Shown here: positions 35,944-45,191 of the stretch, piece by piece | Layout of the letters: each line of letters starts with the position of its first letter | Position numbering within the stretch: the stretch's first letter is position 1 | From: an uncultured Poribacteria bacterium | GTDB taxonomy: Bacteria > Poribacteria > WGA-4E > PCPOR2b | DNA length: 64,000 bases | Assembly (NCBI GenBank): GCA_958296125.1 | Contig: OY282444.1 | Coordinates: forward strand, 4,497,623-4,561,622 | Reading direction: 5' to 3' | Notes under the pieces: generated by a model | Told to the model about the DNA's origin: nothing | The model's database searches: none | What the model saw: the letters and a program-made list of their open reading frames with translations, nothing else | Made by a program: the position numbers and the translations under genes

Positions 35944-36945
35944 ATGGATAAAGGAATCGTTATCAAAGCACATGGCGGAGTTTATGATGTCCAAATCGGA
36001 GGGCAGCTTTACCACTGCTTATTGCGGCATCATATCATCGAAGCGGATAGGCGGGAACGTGCAGAAACGAAGGAGTTACCGTACGTGGATCTGGTTTCCG
36101 TCGGCGATCGAGTCCAAATCTCTCGGTCAGGGTCGAAAGTGGATGGGGGGTATATTGAGGAAATTCTCCCACGTCAGACACAATTCGGCCGGACGCGCGT
36201 CAACAAATTGCCACAGGTCATTGTAGCCAACCTCGATCTGCTGCTGATTATCTTTGCGGCGCGAGACCCGCAACTCAAGTTACGCATGCTGGATCGATTT
36301 CTTGTGACTGCGGAGGCATCGGGGATGTTACCCGTAATTTGCATTAACAAGATAGACCTGGTGCAACTGGAAAAGTTAAAAGCACAGATGGCACTGTACG
36401 AGAAAATCGGTTACAATGTGATTTACACAAGTATCGTAACGGGTGCTGGAATCGATGAAATGCGCGCGGTAATGAAGAATCAGATCTCCGCTATCGTCGG
36501 ATCATCTGGCGTTGGTAAATCGTCGCTGCTCAACGAAATCCAGCCGGGCTTGCGGCTACGCGTCGGCGAGGTTGATGAACGGATGCACAAGGGACAGCAC
36601 ACCACAACGGAGGTCGCCCTTTTGCCACTCCATTTCGGTGGGTTCGTTGCAGATACACCGGGCATCCGCACACTCGGCTTGTTTGAGATTGATGATGAGC
36701 AGGGACTGGACATCCACTTCCCCGAAATGCGTCCCTACATTCCCGAATGCAAATTTGCAGCGTGCACCCATCAACATGAACCGGGGTGCGCGGTCAAAAG
36801 TGCCGTTGAGGGTGGGGAGATTAGTGAGCTACGGTACGATAGCTACTTGCGCATATCGGGATTTAGCGCAGGAAGATTTGAGCGTGAAGAACCGAGGAAA
36901 GAAAAAAAACGCTATGAGAGGAGGCGTAAACGTGCGAAGAGATAG
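35944..36945 (+). CDS. rsgA: Ribosome small-subunit GTPase RsgA (YjeQ)
   Basis: The protein has an N-terminal OB-fold and a circularly permuted GTPase domain: CINKIDL (G4) before GSSGVGKSSLL (G1), then DTPGIR (G3). The zinc-binding C-terminus has a CKFAACTHQHEPGC pattern. It releases late 30S assembly factors. The ATG at 35944 has GAGG upstream; a GTG five codons earlier is an alternative. The stop overlaps the start of the next gene by 14 bases. Confidence 0.95.
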   Translation: MDKGIVIKAHGGVYDVQIGGQLYHCLLRHHIIEADRRERAETKELPYVDLVSVGDRVQISRSGSKVDGGYIEEILPRQTQFGRTRVNKLPQVIVANLDLLLIIFAARDPQLKLRMLDRFLVTAEASGMLPVICINKIDLVQLEKLKAQMALYEKIGYNVIYTSIVTGAGIDEMRAVMKNQISAIVGSSGVGKSSLLNEIQPGLRLRVGEVDERMHKGQHTTTEVALLPLHFGGFVADTPGIRTLGLFEIDDEQGLDIHFPEMRPYIPECKFAACTHQHEPGCAVKSAVEGGEISELRYDSYLRISGFSAGRFEREEPRKEKKRYERRRKRAKR

Positions 36946-37768
36946 TGGACATCAAGTGATTGAAAAATTGAGGCGAATCATTGAAAAGAACGAGCAGAAA
37001 CTCACCTATTTTCAGAATCGGTTGAAGCAAGCTGAGTTCATTGATCAGCCGAACCAGCGTCTGATTGGCACCGCAGCAGGAAAGACAGATTCATATACAG
37101 ATCAGTTGGCGGTCCTACAAACCCAGTTACGCGAGTTAGAAAAGTTTTACGGTGGTCGCGTAAAACTGAGAACAACAGAAGAGCGAGATTTGCGGCGGAC
37201 CTGGGGTTGGACAAATGAGCCCACGCTTCGCAATCGCTTGCGTACTGAATTTATGCCATTCCAAACTTATGTTGATAACTGGCACCGTTGGCTCACTGAC
37301 GAAGACACGCACCCGTTTTCAATTGATCTACCAAGCGGTGAACTGGTTGGCTTTATGCTAATCAGATGCACCAGCAGAGATTGGAAAGCCGCGACCCTTG
37401 AGTTTATTGTGATTCGACCGGATTGCCGTTATCATGGGTATGGCACAGAGGCGATGCAACAGGCAATTGACCTCGCGTTTGAACATCTCGGCGTGGAGAC
37501 TTTTGGGCTTCACGTCAATGTTGATAACTATGGTGCCTTTCTCTGTTTCGAGAGGTGTAGGTTGGAGTGTGTTGACCAAGGGCGTTACGGGAACTTGGAG
37601 TGCTATCGCATGGAGATGCGTCGTGAAGTTTGGGAAAGCGTTAGACCCGCCGAGTCGATTCCAGAACACGATGCCCGCGAGACACCAGTTGCTGATGGAA
37701 AGGAATCCAGTCCCTATCTCACCGAGAAACTACTGGCACCCTTAAAGGAGCTCATTTCCAATCGTTGA
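36932..37768 (+). CDS. GNAT acetyltransferase with N-terminal coiled coil
   Basis: The 278-residue protein has a coiled coil (about 5-75) followed by a GNAT domain of the RimJ/RimL type (TTEERDLRR; FIVIRPDCRYHGYGTEAMQQAI as the acetyl-CoA-binding segment; HVNVDNYGAFLCFERC). The GTG at 36932 is the preferred start because AGGAGG lies 7 bases upstream; an ATG at 36914 is the alternative. It overlaps rsgA by 14 bases, so the two are coupled. It may acetylate a protein or small molecule; the target is unknown. The 3' end overlaps the convergent lipoprotein gene by 27 bases. Confidence 0.82.
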   Translation: MRRDSGHQVIEKLRRIIEKNEQKLTYFQNRLKQAEFIDQPNQRLIGTAAGKTDSYTDQLAVLQTQLRELEKFYGGRVKLRTTEERDLRRTWGWTNEPTLRNRLRTEFMPFQTYVDNWHRWLTDEDTHPFSIDLPSGELVGFMLIRCTSRDWKAATLEFIVIRPDCRYHGYGTEAMQQAIDLAFEHLGVETFGLHVNVDNYGAFLCFERCRLECVDQGRYGNLECYRMEMRREVWESVRPAESIPEHDARETPVADGKESSPYLTEKLLAPLKELISNR

Positions 37769-38770
37769 ATGCGAGGCTTGGTCTTCCACCAATTCAAAGG
37801 ACTCTAATTCAAACACAACATCAACCGTAACATCATCACGGGTCTGAGATTGAGTGAATTTGATGATGCCAACATTGGGAGCAAGCCATTTCTGTGCCAC
37901 CGTCGTGTCGAGGGGGTGATCGAAAATGCTCCACTTAAACGCTTCCTGCACCTGAAAGACGTTCTCAAACGTGCCTGCCGGAACTGTCAGGGCCTCCTCT
38001 GAAAGCACCTCAAATTCATCAGCACCACCACCGATCGGAAATAGTTCGGGGGTCAACTTCGCCTGAAAGTTTGTTTGCCATTTATTTCCCGGGATCAGCG
38101 GAAAATTGTAAAGCGGCAAAAAGGGGGCGAAGAGAATTGTATCTTCTGTGCCGGAGGTAATATTCTGTGCGTGTTGGAGGATTCCTGTGGCAACACCATT
38201 TTCAGTTTTATAGCCCAAGTAGGAAAAATTGACGATGCCTTCCAGTCCCTCGTCAGGACTCGATTTTTGTAAGACATAGCTTTTAACTGTTCGGTCGCTA
38301 GTGACTTGGATCTCGATAATGTCAACGATTTCAAAGATAACCCGATTTCCTTTATCATCGCGGTAGTTCCACTTATTGCCAACAGCGAGTGGATAGTAAT
38401 CCCCCGGACGGGTCCGCCACACACGGATGTCAATGGTGCTGGTGGTCGATTTCCTTCCGTCACTTACGGTGACTTCAATCAGGTATTTTCGCTCCTCTTC
38501 GGGAGCAGTCCAAATCGCACCGAGATCATCGCCGTGAATCGTACCGCCGGTCGCATACCATTCAAAGGACAGGTTGTCGCCATCAACGTCGATGGCTTTA
38601 AGTTTGATGCCAACTTGTGTGCTGGGTTCAACAATATCGGATTCAACCTCGAAGACAGCAATCCTTGGTGCGAAATTTGTCTCACGGTCGCCTTCACTGC
38701 ACCCCAGAATCAAGAAAAGAGGGATGGCTATAAACAGAGGGTACAAGTTCAACCGCTTGAGTAAAAACAT
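37742..38770 (-). CDS. Lipoprotein with Ig/PKD-like domain
   Basis: The 342-residue protein has a lipoprotein signal ending LILGC (Cys24). A PKD-like bacterial Ig domain follows (about 40-130; FEWYATGGTIHGDDLGAIWTA), then a larger unrecognised domain with YYPLAVGNKWNYRDDKGNR, a phrase common in surface lipoproteins of environmental bacteria. The ATG at 38770 has AAGGAG upstream. The function is unknown; a role at the outer membrane is likely. Confidence 0.78.
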   Translation of the reverse strand: MFLLKRLNLYPLFIAIPLFLILGCSEGDRETNFAPRIAVFEVESDIVEPSTQVGIKLKAIDVDGDNLSFEWYATGGTIHGDDLGAIWTAPEEERKYLIEVTVSDGRKSTTSTIDIRVWRTRPGDYYPLAVGNKWNYRDDKGNRVIFEIVDIIEIQVTSDRTVKSYVLQKSSPDEGLEGIVNFSYLGYKTENGVATGILQHAQNITSGTEDTILFAPFLPLYNFPLIPGNKWQTNFQAKLTPELFPIGGGADEFEVLSEEALTVPAGTFENVFQVQEAFKWSIFDHPLDTTVAQKWLAPNVGIIKFTQSQTRDDVTVDVVFELESFELVEDQASHSTIGNELL

Positions 38771-38891
38771 AGTAGGGGCTCCTTCACGAATGTGGAATGG
38801 TTGTTGCCCCAACGAAATTGGGACTCAACAAAAGCATAAAACGCTGGAGTAAATGAAAAGATTACATCCGGAAAGATTTAACTTCTAAAGT

Positions 38892-39971
38892 TTAACCCAA
38901 CTCCCAACCGTATTCCCTCGCCGGGATGTATGGAAGCTGTCCGCTCGTGAGCATTAACTCGAGTGGAGATGCCTTTTGAGTCAATGGAAACGTGATTTTA
39001 ACTTGACCGAGCCGCTCCGATTCATAGGCGGCGAGGCACATCTCCAAAGCGATTCGACCATCGTATCCGCTGGAAACGCTCTCTCTGTCCTCATCGAGAC
39101 AAGCGACCATTTCCCACGCGCCTTCGCTCGGTACATTTCCTGTCGAATTTCCGACAATTTCGCTGCCTATTGCCTCAATTTGCTCTCCCTCACGGAAGTC
39201 TCCCAAACCTCCGTCCTTCTTCCAAAGCCGGATCAACGGTTGCCAACCACGCTGCGGACGAACCTCTATCCGTCCTTCGCTTCCCTCAAGGATGAAACAA
39301 CCGTCAAGCCGGTAATTCCAGTGGCCGCCCGTCATGAGCAGCGCGGTGACACCATTGTTGAGGCCGAAAAAGCTCGTAACCCGTTCGCGTTCATCGCGCC
39401 GGTCAACAGTTGCGACGACCCATTCCGGATCTCCACCGAACCATCGAATGGCATCGCAGCTGTGCGTCCCGTTATGCAGCAGCGTACTGGTATCGCCGTA
39501 ATTCTGAACCTCAATATGTAGGAGGGCCCCAAGGGCACCGTCATCCACCATCTGCTTGACACGACACCAATTCGGTTCATACCGCATGGTGTGGTCAATC
39601 GCCAGTTTCGTTCCAGCCTGCTCGCACGCTTTGACGGCTCGGTCCGCATCGTTCATGTTCAATGCCATCGGCTTTTCGCAGAGGATTGCTTTAGCTCCTG
39701 CTTCCGCTGCTGCAATTGTCGGCTCCACATGCTCCCGGTTGTGCGTTGTTACGCCGACGATATCAAGCCTTTCTTTGCTTAACATTTGTCGCATGTCCGT
39801 GTACGCCGATGGAATCTCAAATCTTTCAACGAGCGCGTTCACCTTCTCTTCAAGGATATCGCAGGCGGCAACAACCTCCACGCGGTCCTGTAGTTGCTGA
39901 AACGCCGTTGCGTAATATGTCCCAATGCTGCCACAACCGATAATTCCGACGCGATACTTCGTTTTGGACAT
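38892..39971 (-). CDS. Gfo/Idh/MocA family oxidoreductase
   Basis: The 359-residue protein has the Rossmann loop GCGSIGTYY and canonical EKP (AILCEKPMALNM). HTMRYEPNW and the C-terminal domain follow. It is probably an NAD(P)-dependent dehydrogenase of a sugar or inositol derivative. TAGGGAG lies upstream of the ATG. The HEAT fragment and the cyclase gene lie directly upstream in the same direction. Confidence 0.86.
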   Translation of the reverse strand: MSKTKYRVGIIGCGSIGTYYATAFQQLQDRVEVVAACDILEEKVNALVERFEIPSAYTDMRQMLSKERLDIVGVTTHNREHVEPTIAAAEAGAKAILCEKPMALNMNDADRAVKACEQAGTKLAIDHTMRYEPNWCRVKQMVDDGALGALLHIEVQNYGDTSTLLHNGTHSCDAIRWFGGDPEWVVATVDRRDERERVTSFFGLNNGVTALLMTGGHWNYRLDGCFILEGSEGRIEVRPQRGWQPLIRLWKKDGGLGDFREGEQIEAIGSEIVGNSTGNVPSEGAWEMVACLDEDRESVSSGYDGRIALEMCLAAYESERLGQVKITFPLTQKASPLELMLTSGQLPYIPAREYGWELG

Positions 39972-39995
39972 ACTTCAGCTCCCTACTTGTGGTGT

Positions 39996-40307
39996 TTATC
40001 GGCTTAACTTCTTCAATAGTGCCCCTACCGTCTCAAGCCTTAATGACTTGTGAGGATACTCGAAAGGATAGCAGAAGTCTCGATTGGCATCTCCAAGAAC
40101 TTCGATTAGCATAGGGATTGCACATTTATCCCCGCGTTCACCCAACGCTTCTACCAACCTTATCAACGAATGGGCAGCACCTTGATAGTTATTATTATTG
40201 CTGAGTGTGTTTATCAAGGCGGAGAAGCCCTGCTCTCCGAACTTTGCCAATGCTTGCGCTGCATCGTGTTGTATCCAGCTGCAGTTAAGGGAATAGCCAA
40301 AACCCGA
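39996..40307 (-). pseudogene. HEAT-repeat gene fragment
   Basis: The frame directly after the cyclase stop codon reads HEAT-like sequence (HDAAQALAKFGEQGFSALINTL, then AAHSLIRLVEALGERGDKCAIPMLIEVLGDANRD) for about 100 codons. It has no good start: a TTG at 40250 lies inside the repeat. It appears to be the surviving 3' part of a HEAT-repeat gene whose beginning was lost next to the cyclase gene. Confidence 0.5.
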
Positions 40308-41270
40308 TCAGCGGATCGCAATCGGATTGCCCGGAGATCCAGTGCCACCTTTCAATTTCAGAGGCGCAAAGATAAAGGCGAACTCGTAGACCTTATCCGC
40401 TGCGAGCTCTGCGGTGATGAGATTCTCAATGTTATAGATGCCGTTTTTGGCAATGAACAGTTGATGGACAGGGGCAAAAACCGATTCGTCAGGATTCGGG
40501 ATTACTTCGATTGCCCAGTTATCCGCACCCGCCATAACAATCTGTTTGTCAACCAAATACTTGCCCGCGTCTATACCGATACCGGGCTCCGATCCGTTAT
40601 AGCGTTCATTGTCTGTCATCCAGAATTTACCCCAGCCGGTGTGAGTAATAACCACATCGCCCGGACGTATCTCCACACCCTGCTTTTTTAACGCGCCTTC
40701 TATATCTTCAACGGTGATTTCGTAGCCGCCCTCCAGATGCTCAACGCCTTTATAACCAGCAACGTCGATCAGGACCCCGCGGGTGACGAAAACACCCACA
40801 TTCTCCACGCCCAGTTTCTTCAGTCCATCGGGCTTGGCAAAGTCAAGTCGATTGTTTCCATTGTAGAAAAGATCACCGATACCGATATGTCCCAATCCAT
40901 CGAATTGGGTGCCAATCTGTCCAATTTCGCCACTGACAATCTCATCATGCCACGTGACCTTGTTTTTATGGTCGGTGCTACCGGTTTGCGGAATCAACAG
41001 GCTATAGTGGCGTGTGCCGAATAGCGGCATTCCTGCTTCGTAAACTCGACCGAGTTGGTAGACTTTTCCTTCCTTAATCAGGCTGGCAGCTTCCAAAACC
41101 TTTGTAGCTGTCAGCAGGTTTGCTGCACCGCGCTGATCATCTTTTCCCCATTTGGAGGGATACCAGTTGGATTCCTCCGTAAGCGTCCAAGTTGCTGTCA
41201 GCGCAATGAGTAACACCGCGGAACATAAAATTGCGAAAAAATTGACGACGTTTTTGCGTTTGTGAGACAT
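40308..41270 (-). CDS. Cyclase family protein (kynurenine-formamidase-like), membrane-anchored or secreted
   Basis: The 320-residue protein has an N-terminal hydrophobic segment (about 10-28) followed by the metal-dependent cyclase domain. GQIGTQFDGLGHIGIGD stands for the metal-binding HxGTHxD region, VVITHTGWGKFW follows, and the typical end is LKGGTGSPGNPIAIR. Family members hydrolyse or cyclise amides and lactones; the substrate is unknown. AAAGGAG lies upstream of the ATG. The HEAT fragment continues in the same frame after its TGA. Confidence 0.83.
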   Translation of the reverse strand: MSHKRKNVVNFFAILCSAVLLIALTATWTLTEESNWYPSKWGKDDQRGAANLLTATKVLEAASLIKEGKVYQLGRVYEAGMPLFGTRHYSLLIPQTGSTDHKNKVTWHDEIVSGEIGQIGTQFDGLGHIGIGDLFYNGNNRLDFAKPDGLKKLGVENVGVFVTRGVLIDVAGYKGVEHLEGGYEITVEDIEGALKKQGVEIRPGDVVITHTGWGKFWMTDNERYNGSEPGIGIDAGKYLVDKQIVMAGADNWAIEVIPNPDESVFAPVHQLFIAKNGIYNIENLITAELAADKVYEFAFIFAPLKLKGGTGSPGNPIAIR

Positions 41271-41693
41271 TGTTTTCTCCTTTCGTTTGAGGGAATTCTA
41301 TCACATTCGTCGTAGCGGAAGTTGGTTGGTGCTATACTAGGCATGCCTTTCAGTTGCTCTTCGGTCAATTGAAAGGACACACCTTTATTGCGGGGCGTTC
41401 AGTGTAGCAAAATGCGTGGGTAAAGTCAAACAAATTTCTAAGGAGGGTTTCGGATTAGGCTCATGTTAAGAAATCGTGCAAATTCTCTTTGCATTTTGCA
41501 CTTTCTTTTGACATAAACCCCTTTTTTATAAGCCCCGTAGGTCGGTCTTCCTAGCCCGACTGCACCAACGAGGGGTAGCCTTCAATGCCAACCGTCGGTT
41601 TGCCATTGGCTTTGGGAAAAATTGGCATGTATTTTCTGCGCTTGAAATCAAAGTCGGTTCGGGTCTCCATGATATTCCCCTCCCAATCAGGAT
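41271..41693. other. Intergenic region with repeat copy B
   Basis: The region holds repeat copy B (41458-41514). A later segment (about 41540-41580, GTAGGTCGGTCTTCCTAGCCCGAC) has the look of short dispersed palindromes seen elsewhere in the window. No gene is supported. Confidence 0.4.
41458..41514. repeat. Dispersed palindromic repeat, copy B
   Basis: The left arm begins GGCTCATGTTAAGAAATCGT and is the exact reverse complement of the right arm of copy A. The right arm (TGCACTTTCTTTTGACAT) is imperfect. Confidence 0.65.
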
Positions 41694-43724
41694 TCAAAAC
41701 TTAACCGTCAATTCACCCACGAACTGTTTTGCCCGATTGCGGCTGCCAAAGACTTCGTAGAGGTTACCAGAAGCATCAAAATAACGACGCACAAAGTTAC
41801 GACTAGTCTCCGCCGGATTCAGATCGGTGTATTCCAACCACAGATTGACATCTGTGAATATATCCCAATTTCCCCCAACAGCCAGAGAACTTGCATCACC
41901 TTCCCCCTCCTGAGCTTGGCGGTTCAGATCTGGAAAGAGTGCCTGTTGATAGAGGTCTGTTGTACCGTCGATCCGTTCAGCATACAGATTAAGTTCCTTG
42001 TAGTGGTAGGCATTGGGGTTTGTGATAAATTTCAGATTTGCAACGACAGTGTTCGTCAACGCTTGGGTCTCAAAATCGTAGCTATCTTCTTCCTTCGGCG
42101 GCGTTCTATAGCGTTCATCCTGCTCTCCGTAGGTGAAGACATCCGCAAGGGTCAGGTTCCAATTTTCCGAGAGATTATATGTCCAAAAGAAGGAGTTGTT
42201 CAACTGTAACAGATTCAATTGGTCATCAACATCCGCGGCCTCGTCGATATCCTCGTAATCTTCGAGGAAATCACTGTCACGGTTGACTGCCCTCGTATTA
42301 TAAACCGCGTTCATGTGCGATGGCTTAATCGTAAAACCTTCGATAGAATATTGGCGAATGATTAAATCGCTTCCATCACGCAGGTAGATGTGACCGAGGG
42401 GATCTAAGGTGAGGAAAGCGAGATCATGGTCTTCTGCACTCCGTCTGTCCACTTCATAAACCACGCGTCCTCTGTAGCTTCCGACACTATTAAATCGCTG
42501 CACGCGCGCAATGACGTTGTGATAGATTGTTTCGCGAATCTCTTTAACTTTCAGATCTTCCTCCATCTCCTTTTTGTTCTCATCTTTCTCGTCTTCTTCA
42601 TCAAGATATTCGTCGAGGTAACGGCGATATTCCGCTTCCTCAAGCAGACGAATCCGCCGGTGCAAGATATCCAGATCTGACGATTGCGAATTGGGGTTAA
42701 GAAAGGCAGAGCGCGGGCGAGTGGTATCAATGACCGAATTGACAAGTCCTGTGCCGGTTGCATAAACATTGGCGAGTCCCTGCCCGGACGGTGAAACAAC
42801 GTCCAAGAAATTTGCGCGTGGGCTTCCCAAAAACCGTTGGAACTGGCTCGTATCTTTAACCAAAATCTCACCTGTCGCCAAGGTGGCAACGGCGATAGGT
42901 TTGATGAATTCTCCCGCGCCACGTCCCTTTACCCCAAAGTTCAACATAAACTCCCCGTCCGCGTTCAACTTGACCACACGGTGATTGCCGGTGTCCGCAA
43001 TTAGCACATTCCCTTCAATGTCAATTTCGATATCTGAGGCATCGCTGTCAAACTCGCCGTTGCCCGCACCGTATCTGCCAAAGGTGCTCAATTTCTCCCC
43101 GTCCGCATCAAATTTGTGAACCTTTGCGTTTTTCGCATCCAGCGCGTACAGTTGGTTTTGGCTATCCACATCAATGAGAAGCGATCGGTCATGGTTCCTC
43201 GGTTGATAGGCGAATGCCGTTTTCCCCTCTTCGTCAATCATCAAGCGCGTGGGTAGAACCACTTTGGGGCGCACGTCAATTGCATCCACAACGTAGGTAT
43301 GTAGTAATTCGCCATCTCGATTGAACTTGTAAACACAGGGTCCAAACCAATAAAGCCTCGGATCCGCAGTCTCCGGGATATGATGGGGCACAGCCTGATC
43401 AACAACGTAGATATTTCCGTTTCCATCGACAGCAACGTCACCTGGCTTTCTGAGTATGTTGTCCACCGTTTTTTCTTCCGGAATTTGCATGATGAACTCA
43501 CCTGTCGATGACAATTTCTGGACCAGTCGGTTATCTGCGTCGCTGACGTAAATGTTGCCTGTGCTGTCAAATCCAACATGAATATTTTTGCTAAAAAATC
43601 CATCCGTTGAGCCCTTCCCACCGAACTCCTGCTCGAACTTCAGAAATCCCACAGCAAATACTGCGCCCGCCTGCCACACAAAAAGAGCAGCGGTAATAAG
43701 CAAAAGAACAATCACTTTTTTCAT
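41694..43724 (-). CDS. Exported NHL-repeat protein with C-terminal beta-barrel-like region
   Basis: The 676-residue protein has a signal peptide (about 1-24, ending AVFA). NHL/6-bladed propeller repeats follow (about 30-310; VSDADNRLVQKL, DVAVDGNGNIYVVDQ, IEGNVLIADTGNHRVVKL), then a highly charged Glu/Lys stretch (about 355-405). The C-terminal third alternates hydrophobic and polar residues and ends in Phe (GELTVKF), as outer-membrane barrels do. It may be a surface propeller anchored by a barrel. The sigma-54 promoter region separates it from the divergent lipoprotein gene. Confidence 0.75.
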   Translation of the reverse strand: MKKVIVLLLITAALFVWQAGAVFAVGFLKFEQEFGGKGSTDGFFSKNIHVGFDSTGNIYVSDADNRLVQKLSSTGEFIMQIPEEKTVDNILRKPGDVAVDGNGNIYVVDQAVPHHIPETADPRLYWFGPCVYKFNRDGELLHTYVVDAIDVRPKVVLPTRLMIDEEGKTAFAYQPRNHDRSLLIDVDSQNQLYALDAKNAKVHKFDADGEKLSTFGRYGAGNGEFDSDASDIEIDIEGNVLIADTGNHRVVKLNADGEFMLNFGVKGRGAGEFIKPIAVATLATGEILVKDTSQFQRFLGSPRANFLDVVSPSGQGLANVYATGTGLVNSVIDTTRPRSAFLNPNSQSSDLDILHRRIRLLEEAEYRRYLDEYLDEEDEKDENKKEMEEDLKVKEIRETIYHNVIARVQRFNSVGSYRGRVVYEVDRRSAEDHDLAFLTLDPLGHIYLRDGSDLIIRQYSIEGFTIKPSHMNAVYNTRAVNRDSDFLEDYEDIDEAADVDDQLNLLQLNNSFFWTYNLSENWNLTLADVFTYGEQDERYRTPPKEEDSYDFETQALTNTVVANLKFITNPNAYHYKELNLYAERIDGTTDLYQQALFPDLNRQAQEGEGDASSLAVGGNWDIFTDVNLWLEYTDLNPAETSRNFVRRYFDASGNLYEVFGSRNRAKQFVGELTVKF

Positions 43725-43871
43725 TAGAATCAGATCCTCTCAAATGATTTAGTTGTATATTGCACGTAACATGACTTATGTTGGCGTTTGCTTGGTCAAT
43801 TCACTGATTGGTTGTGCTCAGTATAGCACGGACTGTCCAAAAATTCAAGCCTTAGAATGTGCGGATCAATA

Positions 43872-43939
43872 GGTGTGTCTATTTAGGGACACACCATTCC
43901 ATTCGCGCTTGTCCCAAGTGTCACTGAACTGAGACACTT
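43872..43939. promoter_or_regulatory. Two inverted repeats, candidate activator sites
   Basis: GGTGTGTC (43872-43879) pairs with GACACACC (43888-43895), and AAGTGTC (43916-43922) pairs with GACACTT (43933-43939). Both share the GTGTC/GACAC core and lie about 80-150 bases upstream of the sigma-54 promoter, a usual place for an enhancer-binding protein. Confidence 0.6.
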
Positions 43940-44018
43940 TCCCTTCCCTCCTGACTTCGTTTTCCCCTCTGTGTCTGTAATCATCTCAAATCCTTTAAGG
44001 GGAAAGGATTGATGGTTT

Positions 44019-44034
44019 TGGCACGCGGCTTGCA
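44019..44034 (+). promoter_or_regulatory. Sigma-54 (-24/-12) promoter
   Basis: TGGCACG, four bases, then TTGCA. The invariant GG (44020-44021) and GC (44032-44033) are ten bases apart, exactly the consensus. Transcription should start near 44045, upstream of the lipoprotein gene at 44114 and perhaps of the ABC/DUF1854 genes. Confidence 0.8.
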
Positions 44035-44113
44035 TATAACATCTGACGCAGTTTTGAAACCTGTGCAAGGTCAGCAAGCTGAAACACAATCTGAGGTCAG
44101 GGGGAATAAGATC

Positions 44114-44857
44114 ATGTTAGTTCGTATGTCATTCACAATAACAATGTCTATTTTTCTAGCGGGATGGATCTGTTGCATCATGTTTGGTTGTAATGACCAA
44201 TCGGCGGCATCGCCTGTGGCACCTGAAATTCAACTCTTGCAAGTGGGGGCATTTCACAGCGATGAGGTCTCAGCAAAATCAGGCGAAGTCTGGCTGGGAT
44301 TGTACCCGACACCCGATGGGTACGCGCTTATCCCTTCGAGAATTACGGTGGAAACTGTTTATGATCCGCTCGTTGATGATGAAGAAGAAAAGACTGGCAA
44401 AGCAGTATCAGTAAATGAGCAAACGCGCCCGCTCTTTTTGATAAAGGGCTTAGATGCACCGACAAGAGAATCCATCAAAACACTATCCGCTGAACAGACA
44501 ATTTTGCCCCCGGGTAAGTCCCTTGACCTTAGATTGGACAGCAAAAATGAGTATCAGTTGACGGCTTATGGCACGGAGAGTATAGGGCTGAACGGATTTA
44601 CTTCACTTGAGAACTACAGGCTCGAACTATCGAAGGGACAGTTTTCTCAGGAACTGCTTGCATACGACTCAACGAATGGTGCCATACCCAGCCTACTCTG
44701 GACAGGCGATCTGGATGGGGATGGTCAATTGGATCTGCTCATTAACGCGACTCCCCACTACGCCGTATATTCTGCACCGATGCTGTTTCTTTCGTCAATG
44801 GCTAAGGACGGTAATTTAGTCCAGAAGGTTGCCATCTTTATCGCCATCGGCTGCTAG
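44114..44857 (+). CDS. Lipoprotein with a DxDGDG repeat-like segment
   Basis: The 247-residue protein has a lipoprotein signal ending IMFGC (Cys26). The middle is not recognised; near the C-terminus the segment GDLDGDGQLDLLIN resembles FG-GAP/calcium-binding loops. The ATG at 44114 follows GGGGG. It lies about 70 bases after the sigma-54 start, so its expression should need RpoN and an activator. The function is unknown. Confidence 0.7.
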   Translation: MLVRMSFTITMSIFLAGWICCIMFGCNDQSAASPVAPEIQLLQVGAFHSDEVSAKSGEVWLGLYPTPDGYALIPSRITVETVYDPLVDDEEEKTGKAVSVNEQTRPLFLIKGLDAPTRESIKTLSAEQTILPPGKSLDLRLDSKNEYQLTAYGTESIGLNGFTSLENYRLELSKGQFSQELLAYDSTNGAIPSLLWTGDLDGDGQLDLLINATPHYAVYSAPMLFLSSMAKDGNLVQKVAIFIAIGC

Positions 44858-45128
44858 TGCACACGATACACCTCCTGATAAATCTCATTATTTATGGAAC
44901 GAATCAATTCAAGAACTCATAACTGTAACGCAAGTTGCTCCTTATTCCAGAACAACCGCAGCTTTCAATGACCGCAAACCAATCGAGTGGATTTTCGTCC
45001 CAATCTTTCTACCTATCCGTAAAAACTTGGTTTCTGCCCCTTTTTTGAATCCCCTCTGGTTTCCCCGACCCTTCGCATCGCCCAGCCCTGATTTTCCTTC
45101 AACATTTTCTATGTTCCTTCGTCCAAAA

Positions 45129-45160
45129 AAAACCGTGCCAAAATTCGTTGGTACGGTTTT
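45129..45160. terminator. Strong hairpin upstream of the ABC transporter gene
   Basis: AAAACCGTGCCAA (45129-45141) pairs over 13 bp, with one G-U, with 45148-45160; the loop is 6 bases. The plus strand continues TTTTCGTTCTTG, and the minus side has a run of eight T, so it can work in either direction. It lies 31 bases before the ABC gene start and could limit read-through from the lipoprotein gene. The rest of 44858-45191 shows no gene. Confidence 0.5.
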
Positions 45161-45191
45161 CGTTCTTGTGCTTCAGCAAGGAGGTTTTCTT

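Noticed and set aside
40308-40310. TGA between cyclase and HEAT fragment as a second selenocysteine codon
   Set aside because: The cyclase domain ends naturally there, no Cys is expected at that place, and I did not identify a SECIS-like hairpin after it.
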